A DNA stretch of 64,000 bases, taken from NCBI GenBank assembly GCA_015179025.1, contig WHUX01000085.1, positions 1 to 64,000 of the forward strand, in the 5' to 3' direction. Below are positions 12,624 to 22,575 of the stretch, in pieces. The notes beneath the pieces are model-generated. The model was given only the letters and a program-made list of their open reading frames with translations. It made no database searches and was not told the origin of the DNA. Made by a program: the position numbers and the translations under genes. Each line of letters opens with the position of its first letter. Position 1 is the first letter of the stretch. Origin of the DNA: Terfezia claveryi (Eukaryota > Ascomycota > Pezizomycetes > Pezizales > Pezizaceae).

Positions 12624-13935
12624 ACCATCTAGACTGGCTTTACGTACTAGAAGGGGACTTGCATCTAAGCCTAATTAGAGAACACCATGACACTTTAGCT
12701 ACTAGCTACCCTAGAGTAGCTAAAACCCTAGAGCTACTAGCCAGGCAGTACACCTAGATCGATTAGCGGAAAGATATAGAAAGGTATGTGTAGAACTGCT
12801 ATACCTGTAAATAGTTAAAACCTACTCACTATGCCCCCTATAGAACCTTGAAGCCCTTGGAAATCCCAGATCAGTCCTGGCAATACCTAACTATGGACTT
12901 CATAACTGGGTTGCCGGAGGACTCAGGATTCAATTCTATCCTGATGGTAGTGGATCAACTGATAAAGATGAGGTATATCATACTACCGGGACACATGCTC
13001 CACTCCGGAGCTAGCCAATCTCTACCTTAGTAATATATTCTAGTATCATAGCCTTCCTAAATCTATTGTGTCTGACCAAGGGCTTCAGTTTACCTCAGAC
13101 TTTTGGAAGGCATTCTGCAAGCTCTTAGGGATCAAGATATACCTCTCAACTGCTTACCACCCCCAGATGGATGGCCAGTCAGAAAGGATGAATGCCATCA
13201 TGGAACAGTATCTGTAGGCCTATGTCAATTATCAGTAGAATAACTGGGTGTTCTTATTGGCAACCTGTAAGTTTGCCACCAATAATTAGTTTTCAGAGTC
13301 CTTAAAAACCTCCCCCTTCCTGGCTAATTACAGTTAGTACTCTCAGTTTGTAGATGCCCTGGCACCCCTGCGAAAAGCTAGAAATGATGCCCTAGCTAGG
13401 GAGCTCACAGTTGGGATTATGGAGCTCCATTCCACTCTGAAGTCAGAGCTGGCATATGCACAAGCCTGGCAATCAGAGTATACAAACAGCTCAATATTGC
13501 CAGCCCCAAAGTACCAACCCAAGAATAAAGTATAGCTTTCTAGCCAGCACTTCTGGACTGAACAGCCATCCTACAAGCTTGACTATAAGTTCCTAGGTCT
13601 ATTCGAGGTGTTAGCAGCTATAGGCACCTACATCAGCAAGAAAAAAGTGGCATTGGGACGCCAGGTGGTGTCTCCAGGAGACAGAGTTGTCTTTTGTGTC
13701 TTTTGTGTCTTTTGTGTCTCCTATGTGTCTCCTGAGTGTCTCCTATGTGTCTCCTAGTGTCTCCTAGTATCTCCAGGAGACACTGGGAGACATTCTGCTA
13801 ATCGTAGAGACACATCTTGTCTCCAGTGGTATTACTGTCTCTAGAGACACTAGAGACAAACTATTTTCTTTCCTGATGCATACCTACTAGCTGAAGTTCC
13901 CTAGAAATATCAAGCGCCACCCTGTTGTTCACGTC
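12624..13935 (+). pseudogene. integrase of gypsy element 2, broken
   Basis: Continues element 2 after the 5-kb insertion. It carries the zinc-binding region (CYTCK near 12800), the core (the open piece 12848-13030 with LTMDFITGLPEDSGF), the catalytic region near 13140-13210 ([15 protein letters not shown]) and the C-terminal part up to GTY at 13630. Many TAG stops interrupt it. A MITE (13631-13878) and the LTR of element 3 (from 13936) split it; the chromodomain resumes at 21446. Confidence 0.82.
13631..13878 (+). mobile_element. 248-bp MITE-like element, copy 1
   Basis: Starts CATCAGCAAGAAAAAAGTGG and ends TTTTCTTTCCTGATG, giving an imperfect terminal inverted repeat of about 19 bp. The interior repeats GTGTCTCC and TTTTGTGTC. 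It lies in the integrase/chromodomain linker of element 2. The flanking dinucleotides TA/CA are a 2-bp target duplication with one C/T change, judged by the sister sequences. It has no coding capacity. Confidence 0.85.
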
Positions 13936-14518
13936 TGTCACAACTATATGCTTAGTTGTCCTCGCCATCACCTGCGATCACAGGTGAAAGGTTATTATTA
14001 TTATTGTCTTTGTCATCACCTGCGATTGCAGGTGATAGGTCATCATTATTGTTACCCTCAGCATAACCTGCGATGCAGGTGATGGGTTATTGTTATCGTT
14101 ACCTTGCTTAGCTTCCGAGATAGGGATCTTGGGAAGCTTATTTCCCCCTTACTCTAGTAAAGTTATATATATATAGATCCTATCTCTCGCACTATCGTTG
14201 GATCCCTATCCAACGTCTTGTATATCTAATACAGGGCCTTGCTTCTCTCCACGTTAGTGCATCTCCCTTGTGCACCTCCTTGTCTCGCCTCGACTCTGCA
14301 GCCCTGCTATCCACCCCGCAAACCTCCTTGCCTTGCCTTGTCTCTACAGCTCTGCTGCCTCCTACTACTCCTGTGTGCCTCTCTCATTCTCGCCCTCACC
14401 CCCATCCTAGCCTTTTCCCCTAAGTCACACACATAGTGTTCCTACGTATGTGTTACTCTAGCCTTACCCTTGCCCCAGCATACCTCTTGGTCGCCTAGTC
14501 CCCAGAGCCATCGTCCCA
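13936..14518 (+). repeat. 5' LTR of gypsy element 3
   Basis: 583 bp, TGTCACAACTATA...ATCGTCCCA. It has three CACCTG...CAGGTG-type palindromes at about 13968-14085, then a TATATATATAG run near 14167, a likely TATA region, and a pyrimidine-rich downstream part. Confidence 0.85.
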
Positions 14519-15111
14519 CTACGTTGAATCTTTCAGACCAACCGGGATGATGTCCGCAAACATTACACTACCCACCGATAGATTCATATCCTGGAGGGCA
14601 ACTCCGATCCCATCAGACCCAGCAGAACTATCAACATACTGATGAACTGTGATCGAGATCTTCACAGACACTTATCCCATTGGCAAACAACATGGAGCGC
14701 ACCTCCAGAAAGCCGAAAGGTGAATCCGAGAAGCTGAAGACGAAATAACCCTCCTTCGAGAAGATACAGTAGAGGATAGAATAACCATCCAGAGATTGAC
14801 TCGCGCTTTAGACCTGGCCGATGGTCCAAAAAACCAGAAAACACAAGACCTACGAACCTCGCCCAAGTTTAATGGGGACTGGGGCCAGTTATGAGCATGG
14901 AAAAACTCTGTGCAAATAAAACTCTCTGGGGACTCAGTAAAGTTCCCTACGGTTCACCACGAGCTCTCATACGTCTATGGCCTACTGGAGGGTAAAGCTA
15001 TGGACTAGGTACAGCCCTTTATCAAGGCAACGGAAATTGATCTGGTAGATATCCTAGCACTAATGGCAATCCTGGACCGAGCCTTCGGGGACCCTGACCC
15101 TAAAGGAACGG

Positions 15112-15359
15112 CATCAGCAAGAAAAAAGTGGCATCAGGACGCCAGGTGGTGTCTCCAGGAGACAGGGTTATCTTTTGTGTCTTTTGTGTCTTTTGTGTCT
15201 CCTGGGTGTCTCATGGGTGTCTCCTATGTGTCTCCTAGTGTCTCCTAGTATCTCCAGGAGACACTGGGAGACATTCTGCCAATCGTGGAGACACATCTTG
15301 TCTTCAGTGGCATTACTGTCTCTAGAGACACTGGAGACAAACTATTTTCTTTCCTGATG
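15112..15359 (+). mobile_element. 248-bp MITE-like element, copy 2
   Basis: Same orientation, ends and length as copy 1, differing at roughly a dozen mostly transitional sites. It interrupts gag of element 3. The flanking GG (15110-15111) and GG (15360-15361) collapse to one GG in the restored gag frame, giving a clean 2-bp target duplication. Confidence 0.88.
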
Positions 15360-15477
15360 GGCCAGCAGGGCCCTGTGAGATCTCAAGCAAAAATACAATG
15401 AACTGTCAGCCTATATTGCTGAGTTCTTTAGGCTAGCAGCAGAGATCAATTGGAATGACAAAGCCAAGCTCGATTAG

Positions 15478-16241
15478 TGTGCACACTGGCCCAAGTCGAG
15501 GTGAGTTTGCCAACTATTTTTCCTACTTGACACCGACTCACGCCGATGGCAATCCGTGAGAAGCCAGCTCGCGCCGACTCGCCAGCTACTCGTGAGTACT
15601 CACCAAGCTCTTTTGTTATGGGGAACAGGCTAGCATTCTAGCTTCGCCGGCTATATATACATGAGATTTGTGCATTCGCGGCTTATATATATACATGGAA
15701 TTGGTGCATTCCCGGCTTATATATATACATGGAAGTTATACATTCATGGCTTATATATATGCATTCAAATCAAGCATTTGCGGCTTATATATATATATGG
15801 AGTTCGTGCATTCACAGCTAGAATATATCGAATTCATGTATATATATACAGGCCACGAATGCATGATTTCCATGTATATATATAAGCCGTGAATGCATGA
15901 TTTCCATGTATATATATAGGCCGCGAATGCACCAATTCCATGTATATATACAGGCTGCGAATACATAATTTCTATGTATATATAGGAGCCACGAATGTAT
16001 GACTTCGATGTATAAATATAAGCCACGAATGCATGATTTCAGTATATATATGGGCGGCAAAGGTAGGCTACCGGCGTAAAGAAAAGGCTTGGTGAGTACT
16101 CGTCGGCTATTCAGCGTAGGCCCAAATATTCCAGAAAATCGTGTAGCCGACTGGCTGAGTTTGAGGGTTGGGCGAAACTCGGTAGTCGGTGCGAGTCTTA
16201 GCGAGTCGGCACGAGGAAAACTCGACTCAGTGTGCACGCTT
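15478..16241. mobile_element. 764-bp palindromic (foldback, MULE-like) element
   Basis: Flanked by the 11-bp direct repeat AGCTCGATTAG (15467-15477 and 16242-16252). The terminal inverted repeats contain GTGCACACTG, GTCGAG and, deeper, GCTTGGTGAGTACTC. The centre (about 15649-16050) is an array of ~34-bp units (TATATATACATGGAATTGGTGCATTC...GGCTTA): about five units one way, then about six the other, so the whole insert is one large imperfect palindrome. No transposase. An 8-11-bp duplication with long inverted ends is typical of Mutator-like elements; the family assignment is inference. Confidence 0.8.
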
Positions 16242-16739
16242 AGCTCGATTAGTTCAAAGATAGGTTTACCTTCGAGCTGAAAAAGGCTCTAGTTTACTGC
16301 CCACCGACTAAGACCCTGGAGGAACTTATTAAACAAGTTAGCTAGGTGGAACAGCAGACAGCGGCACTTAGAGCCCCTCAAAAGACACTACCGACCTCGA
16401 CTCCCCATATACTATTCCCGACAGCACATATCCAACAACAACAACCCATACCAGGCAATAAGCCTGCACTCCCCTCCTTAGTAGTGGGTGGGGCTGCCCC
16501 CATGGACCTGTCAGCAGGTAGGCCTTGTCTTACCTCAGAGGAAAGGGACTGTCGCTATACTCAGGGTTTGTACATTGCATATGGGAAGGGGGACCATTTC
16601 ATCGTAGTGTGTCCTCTCTAAAAAAATCATTCAATAGTCGCTCACACAATCTCCGAATCCAGGATCGAAGAGGTAGATGAGTCGGGAAAAGCCCTATCCC
16701 TTACCTAGTTACTGACACTAGCAAGGGACCTGCCCCAGG

Positions 16740-19700
16740 TCGTTTGTCGTTATCTGTATTTTCTGTCCCTTTACTCTCTCCTCTATCTATGTCTGTTGAC
16801 GAGTCTCACCTATTCAGTGAACACCTTGTTGTATCTATTATGATATCTTTTAATAGTACTAGTAAAACACTTGTCACAACAGCCCTCGTAGACTGTGGAG
16901 CATCAGGAATTGCCTTTATCGACCAGACCTTCATCAGTAAGCATGCCATACCCACTTCTAAGCTTAAGACTCCCTGTCTCCTCGATGTTATTGATGGCTG
17001 ACCTATCTCCTCTGAAGCAATCACCGACATTGCCTGTACACTTGCCCAGATTAGAGATCACTCCGAAAACCTTCCTATGTTTATTACCAAGCTCAAGTAT
17101 CCAATCATCCTCGGAATCCCCTGGCTCAGGATGCATGATGTATCAGTCAGCTTTGGCTCTTATACCCTGTATTTTAATAGCACTTACTACAGAAAATACT
17201 GCGGACAACCGAAGGCCACTGTTACTAGTCTGTGTATATTACCACCCCCCATAATCCACCCAACTCAGATGGTACACTAGCCCGTACACATCAATGCCAC
17301 CAATCCCCCTGTTTCCCCTATTTCCCCTGCTTCCTATACCCCCCTCGTATCCCCAAAACCCCTGAATGTCAGCTTCATCGGAGCTGGGGCCTTTGCTCAC
17401 CTTACCAAAAGGCACAAACTGAAGGCCTATACCCTGTCAATCTACAAAGTTAACCTAGAAATCCCTGGTTCTGGACAAATACCACGAGTTTATAGATCTA
17501 TTCTCTAAGAAAGCCACGGAAATGCTTGCCTCCCACCGGCCATATGACTACACCATCCCCTTACTGGAAGGCAAAACCCCCCCCTATGGATGATTGTATG
17601 GAATGTCTCGAGCGGAACTGGAAGCCTTGAAGAAGTACTTGGAAGAAAACCTCAACAAGAGCTTTATTCACCATAGCTCCTCCCCAGCTGGTGCACCTAT
17701 GCTATTCATCAAGAAATCGCATAGATCTCTTTAGTTGTGTGTAGACTATCGTGACCTAAATGAAATAATAGTAAAGAACAGGTACCCCTTGCCTCTGATT
17801 CAGGAGACCTTCTCAAGGCTATCTAAGGCAAAATAGTTTACCAAACTGGATCTGAGAGGGGCCCATAACCTGGTACAAATTGCAGAAGGTGAAGAGTGGA
17901 AGACAGCTTTTCGGATGAGGTATGGGCATTTCGAGTACAATGTTATGCCTTTCGGATTAACTAATGCCCCGGCCTCTTTCTAGCACTTCATTAATGACAC
18001 CCTATGGGACTTCTTGGATGTGTTTTGTACAGCTTATCTGGACAATATCCTCATATACTCAGATTCCTTGGCAGAATACAAGGTCCATGTCAGGCAGGTA
18101 TTGGAGAAGCTAGAGCAGGTTGGGCTATACCTTAAGCCTGAAAAATGTGAATTCCATATCCAAGAGGTGAAGTACCTAGGCTTGATCATAACTATAGAAG
18201 GTATTAGGATGGACCTTGCTAAAGTCATGGCAATCCAGGATTGGGAAACCTCTGCCAATCTTAAGGATATCCAGGCATTCCTATAGTTCACCAACTTTTA
18301 CCAGTGTTTTATCCTGGAATATTCGAAGATTGTAGCCCCCCTTACTGCCCTAACCAAAAAAGACTGGTACTTCGACTGGAATCTAGAAGCCCAATTTGCC
18401 TTCTAGAACCTCAAGGAAGCCTTCTACTCAGCTCCAATCCTGGCCCATTTTGACCCTGATAGTGAGTGCATCGTGGAAATAGATGCCTCCGACTATGTCT
18501 CCATCGGAATCCTGTTCCAGTATATCAATAGAGTCCTCCACCCAGTGGTCTATTTCTCCAAAAAGTACTCCCTAGCAAAGTGTAATTACGAGATCTATGA
18601 TAAGGATTTAATGGCCATTGTGCCGGCTTTTGAGGGATGGAGGCCCCACCTAGAGTCAGCGAAGGGGGTTATCGAGGTCCTTTCCAACCACAAGAACCTG
18701 GAATACTTCACAACTACCAAGCTGCTGAATCACCGGCAGGCTAGGTAGTCGGAATTCCTGTCCCAGTTCAACTTCAAAATCAAGTACTGGCCAGGAAACG
18801 CTGGTGGGAAACCAGATACACTGACTAGGAGATCAGAAGATCTCCCTAAGGGGGGGGATGAAAGGCTAAAATACCAGAACCAGGTGGTACTGAAGTCGAA
18901 AAATCTTGACCTGGCTGTTAACGTTCTAGCTGAGGCTGAGGCTGAAGCTGACATTGCAGATGTCAAGGCTAAGATTATGGATGTCGAGGCCAATGCAGAT
19001 GCTAGAAGTGATCTCCAACAACAGATAAAAAGGGCATACGTGGATGACCCACTGGCCAAAGACATTATCACTGCAGTGGATTCTAGCCAGCGCCGCCACC
19101 CCAAGATTTTCCTGGCCGAGTGTACCATCCAAGAGGGCATCCTCTACTACCTCGAATGGCTCTATGTACCGGAAGGAGAACTGTGCCTGCGATTGATCAA
19201 GGAACACCACGACAGCCTAATTGCAGGTCACTCTAGGGTGGCTAAAACGTTGGAGCTACTAGCTAGAGAATATATATAGATTGACCAGCAGAAGGACATA
19301 GAACGGTATGTACGGAATTGCTATGTTTGTAAACGTTCTAAGCCTGTCGACCACGCCCCATACAGGACCCTGAAACCTTTGGATATCCCAGATCGATCCT
19401 GGCTGCACCTGACTATGGACTTCGTGACGGGATTGCTAGAAGACATAGGGTTTAATGCTATCCTGATAGTAGTAGACCGATTAATGAAGATGAGGTATAT
19501 TATATCTTGCCGGGATACCTGCTCTGCTCTAGAGTTAGCTAACCTCTACCTCAATAATATATTCTAGTACCATGGCCTCTCTGAATCGATTGTGTCTAAC
19601 AGTGGGCCCCAGTTTACCTCAGAATTCTAGCAAGCCTTCTGCGAACTTCTGGAGATCAAAGTTCGTCTATCAACAGCTTACCACCCCCAGGCGGACGGCT

Positions 19701-20463
19701 AATTGGAGAGGATGAATGCCATTATGTAGCAGTATTTGAGGGCTTTAGTCAATTACCAGCAGGACAACTGGGTTTCATTGCTGGTGACCTGTAAATTAGC
19801 CACCAATAACCAGTTCTCGGAGTCCTAGAAAACCTCCCCCTTCCTAGCTAATTATAGTTGGCACCCCTGATTCATAGATGCCCTGGCGCCCCTGCAGAGA
19901 ATCCACCCCCTGGCTAAAGAGTTCGCAGCTAGAATTGCGGAGCTCCACTCTATCCTGAAAGCCGAGCTAGGATATGCGCAAGCCAAGCAAGCCAAATATG
20001 CCAATGGATCACAGTTGCTAGCCCCCAGGAATCAGCCAGGAGATAAGGTGTGGCTCTCCAGCAGGCACTTCCGGATGGAACAGCTATCTCACAAGCTCAA
20101 CCATAAGTTCCTGAGTCCATTCGAGGTGGTGGCCACTGTGGGCACTCATGCCTATTGATTGAGGTTCCCCAAAGATATCAAACACCACCCGGTTATACAC
20201 ATATCGGAAATTGAGCCAGCAGCTGACGATCCCCTCCCAAGGCAGAAACACCCCCCTCCCCCTCCTGTAGTGATCGAGGGAGAAGAGGAGTAGGAGGTTG
20301 AAGAGGTATTGGACTTGAGGAAGAGGTACAGTCATCTGCAATACAAGGTCAAGTGGTTAAGGGACAAGGAGACTACCTGGCAACTTGCAGAAGACTTGGA
20401 AAATGCACAGGACTTGGTCACCCTGTTCCACCAACAATACTGGAGGAAGCCTCACCCAGCTAA
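16740..20463 (+). pseudogene. pol of gypsy element 3 (protease to chromodomain), broken
   Basis: Domains in order: protease (ALVDCGASGIAFID near 16890, with DCGA replacing DSGA); RT (about 17480-18300; [11 protein letters not shown] near 17735, YLDNILIYSD at about 18032); RNase H (18450-18750; [21 protein letters not shown]); integrase (19190-20100; HHCC region with NCYVCK near 19317, core LTMDFVTGLLED, catalytic region STAYHPQADG); chromodomain (20280-20440; EVEEVLDLRKRYSHLQYKVKW). The frame is stopped mainly by TAG where the sisters have Trp or Gln. The YLDD-to-YLDN change alone would inactivate RT. Confidence 0.88.
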
Positions 20464-20607
20464 ATGATATCAGACCCTTTGCATTCTTATTGTTGTTTGG
20501 AGTTGGGGTTCTTGTTTTTACCCTTATTGTAGTTTTCTGTATTGATTTTGCTGGTTGTTATACTCAGGCCTCCTAGTCGCTGGAGCTCCAGCCTAAAGGG
20601 GGGATAG

Positions 20608-21440
20608 TGTCACAACCGTATATTCAGTTGTCCTTGCTATCACCTGTGATCGCAGGTAAAGGGTTATTGTCCATCAGGAAAGAAAATAGTTTGTCTCCAG
20701 TGTCTCTAGAGATAGTATTGCCACTGGAGACAAGGTGTGTCTCCACGATTGGCAGAATGTCTCCCAGTATCTCCTAAAGACACTGGGAGATACTGGGAGA
20801 CACATGGGAGACACTTAGGAGACACCTAGGAGACATAAAAGACACAAAAGACACCAGAGACAACCCTGTCTCCTGGAGACACCACCTGGCGTCCCAATGC
20901 CACTTTTTTCTTGCTGATGTCATTGTTGTCTTTATCATCACTTGTGATCGCAGGTGATGGGTTATCATTATTGTTGCCCTCAGCATCACCTGTGATGTAG
21001 GTGATGGGTTATTGTTATCATTACCTTACTTAGCTTTCGAGATTGGGATCTTGGGAAGTTTATTTGCCCTTTGCTCTAGTAGAGTTATGTATATATAGAT
21101 CCTATTTCTTAGACTGTCGTAGGATCCCTATTCAACATCTTGTATATTGAATACAGGGCCTTGCTTCTCTCCACGTTGGTACATCTCCCTTGTGCACCTC
21201 TTTGTCTCACCTCGACTCTGTAGCCCTGCTGCCCACCTCGCAAACCTCCTTACCTTGCCTTGTCTCTGTAGCCCTACTGCCTCCTACTACTCCTGTGTGC
21301 CTCTCTCGCCCTCGCCCTTACCCCCGTCCTAGTCTTTTCCCCTAAGTCACACACATAGCATTCCTACATGTATGTTACCCTAGCCTTGCTCTTATCCCGG
21401 CGTACCCCTTGGTCGCCTTGTCTCCAGAGCCATCGTCACA
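20608..21440 (+). repeat. 3' LTR of gypsy element 3 (with MITE inside)
   Basis: Follows the polypurine tract AAAGGGGGGATAG. 833 bp, of which 250 bp are MITE copy 3 plus its 2-bp duplication; the remaining 583 bp equals the 5' LTR length exactly. It starts TGTCACAACC and ends CATCGTCACA. Confidence 0.88.
20672..20919 (-). mobile_element. 248-bp MITE-like element, copy 3 (reversed)
   Basis: Opposite orientation to copies 1 and 2, again exactly 248 bp. It lies inside the 3' LTR of element 3 and is absent from the 5' LTR, so it inserted after retrotransposition. The flanking TC (20670-20671) / TC (20920-20921) is a 2-bp duplication; the sister LTR at 21905 shows the uninterrupted sequence. Confidence 0.88.
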
Positions 21441-21445
21441 ACATC

Positions 21446-21720
21446 TTGGAAATCGAACCAGCTGCAAACGATCCTTTCTAAGGTCAAAGGCATTCTCTCC
21501 CTCCTCTCATGGTGATTGCAAAAGAAGAGAAGTGGGAGGTCAAGGAGGTACTAGATTCTAGGAAGTGTTACAGCTAGGTCCAGTACAAGGTCAAATGGTT
21601 GGGGGATGAGGAGGCTACCTAGCAACCTGCAGAGGACTTGAAGAATGTACAGGATTTGGTCACCTTATTCCACTAACAATACTTAAAGAAGCCTCACCCA
21701 GTTGAATGATGTCAGACCTT
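21446..21720 (+). pseudogene. chromodomain end of element 2 pol, broken
   Basis: The remaining 3' end of element 2 after nested element 3: LEIEPAANDP-like start, then EEKWEVKEVLDSRKCYS and QYKVKWLGDEEAT-like residues with several TAG stops. Followed by non-coding sequence and the polypurine tract before the 3' LTR. Confidence 0.78.
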
Positions 21721-21849
21721 TTGCGTCCTTGTTGTTGTTTAGAGTTGGGGTTCTTGTTCTTACCTTTGTTGTTGTTTCCTGTATTGATTTTGCCAGTTAT
21801 TGTGCCTAGGCCTCCTAGTTACTTGAGCTCCAGCCTAAAGGGAGGATAG

Positions 21850-22360
21850 TGTCACAACTGTATACTCAGTTGTCTTTGTCATTACCTGCAATCGCAGGTG
21901 ATAGGTTATTGCCATTGTTGTCTTTGTCATTACTTGCGATTGTAAGTGATAGATTATCGTTACTTTACTTGGCTCCTGAGATAGGGATCTTGGGAAGCTT
22001 ATTCCCTCTATTGCCTAAACAAGAATTATGTATATATAGCCTCTGACCCTTATACTATTGTTGGATCCCTATCCAATGTCTTATATACCCAATACAGGAC
22101 CTTGCTTCTCCCAGCCCTTGTGCACCTCCCTTATGCATCTCCTTGTCTCGTGAAACAGTTCTACAGTATAGCTGCCTCCCTCCTACATATACAGCAACTA
22201 CTTCTATATGTCTTTTATCCTTCTCTCTTACCTCCTGCCCTTGCCCTGTCCCAGCCTTCCTCTAGTCATATATATAGTATTCTTATATGTCTTTTGTCCT
22301 AGCCTCTGCCTTCTCCCCAGCGTACCCTTTGGTTGCCTTATCTCCAAAACCCATGTTACA
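21850..22360 (+). repeat. 3' LTR of gypsy element 2
   Basis: 511 bp, TGTCACAACTGTATACTC...CCCATGTTACA, the same length as the 5' LTR at 3424-3934. It is flanked on the right by ACCTT, the partner of ACTTT at 3419-3423. Confidence 0.87.
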
Positions 22361-22575
22361 ACCTTGAACTTTTTCGAGCTCACTTTCTTAAGTTTTTTCA
22401 ATATTGCTTTCTTAATATTTTTCGAGTTCGCTTTCTTGAGCTTTTGTAAGCTTGCTTTCTTGAGCTTTTTTAAGTTGGCTACCTTGAGCTTTTTTGAGCT
22501 CACTTTCTTGAGCTTTTTCGAGCTCACTTTCTTGAGCTTTTTTAATCTTGCTTTCTTAAGCTTTTACATAATTTT
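22361..22575. repeat. 24-bp tandem repeat, right part
   Basis: About nine units of 24 bp (ACTTTCTTGAGCTTTTTCGA plus GCTC and variants). Because 24 is a multiple of three, the array is open: on the minus strand it reads as an 8-residue Lys-rich repeat such as KLKKVSSK, on the plus strand as FFELTFLS. It continues the array at 3346-3423 in phase across element 2. No start, promoter or domain supports translation. Confidence 0.75.

Larger units (their letters stand above)
14560..16720 (+). pseudogene. gag of gypsy element 3, split by two insertions
   Basis: A Gag-like reading runs from about 14580. It includes LAQ-type and FGDPDPKGTA capsid pieces (14860-15111), is cut by a MITE (15112-15359), continues as LKQKYNELSAYI to 15477, is cut again by the palindromic element (15478-16241), and resumes to a zinc-knuckle relic at 16553-16620 (GDHFIVVCP; two Cys replaced). 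Stops are scattered throughout. Confidence 0.8.
13936..21440 (+). mobile_element. Ty3/gypsy chromovirus 3, full length, nested in element 2
   Basis: LTRs at 13936-14518 and 20608-21440, flanked by ACGTC (13931-13935) / ACATC (21441-21445), a 5-bp target duplication with one G/A difference. Joining the flanks restores the chromodomain region of element 2. Without two MITE copies (15112-15359, 20672-20919) and a 764-bp palindromic insert (15478-16241) it is about 6.2 kb. It is less decayed than elements 1 and 2, but still has more than a dozen TAG/TGA stops and YLDN instead of YLDD at the RT active site, so it is not autonomous. Confidence 0.9.
3424..22360 (+). mobile_element. Ty3/gypsy chromovirus 2, complete but split by nested insertions
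   Basis: Both ends are present: LTRs at 3424-3934 and 21850-22360, each 511 bp. They are flanked by the target duplication ACTTT (3419-3423) / ACCTT (22361-22365), with one C/T difference. Removing the insertions at 7599-12618, 13631-13878 and 13936-21440 leaves roughly 6.1 kb, normal for a chromovirus. Order: LTR, gag (about 4140-5215), protease, RT, RNase H (to 7598), integrase (12624-13930), chromodomain (21446-21720), LTR. Every coding part is full of stops, so the element is dead. It is the host of three later insertions and therefore older than they are. Confidence 0.88.

Noticed and set aside
15649..16050. ORFs rich in Tyr/Ile/His (YIYTWKLYIHG-like)
   Set aside because: Produced by the TATATATACATGG satellite inside the palindromic element.
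22361..22575. Regularly spaced repeats that could suggest a CRISPR array
   Set aside because: Units are contiguous with no unique spacers, and the window is eukaryotic.
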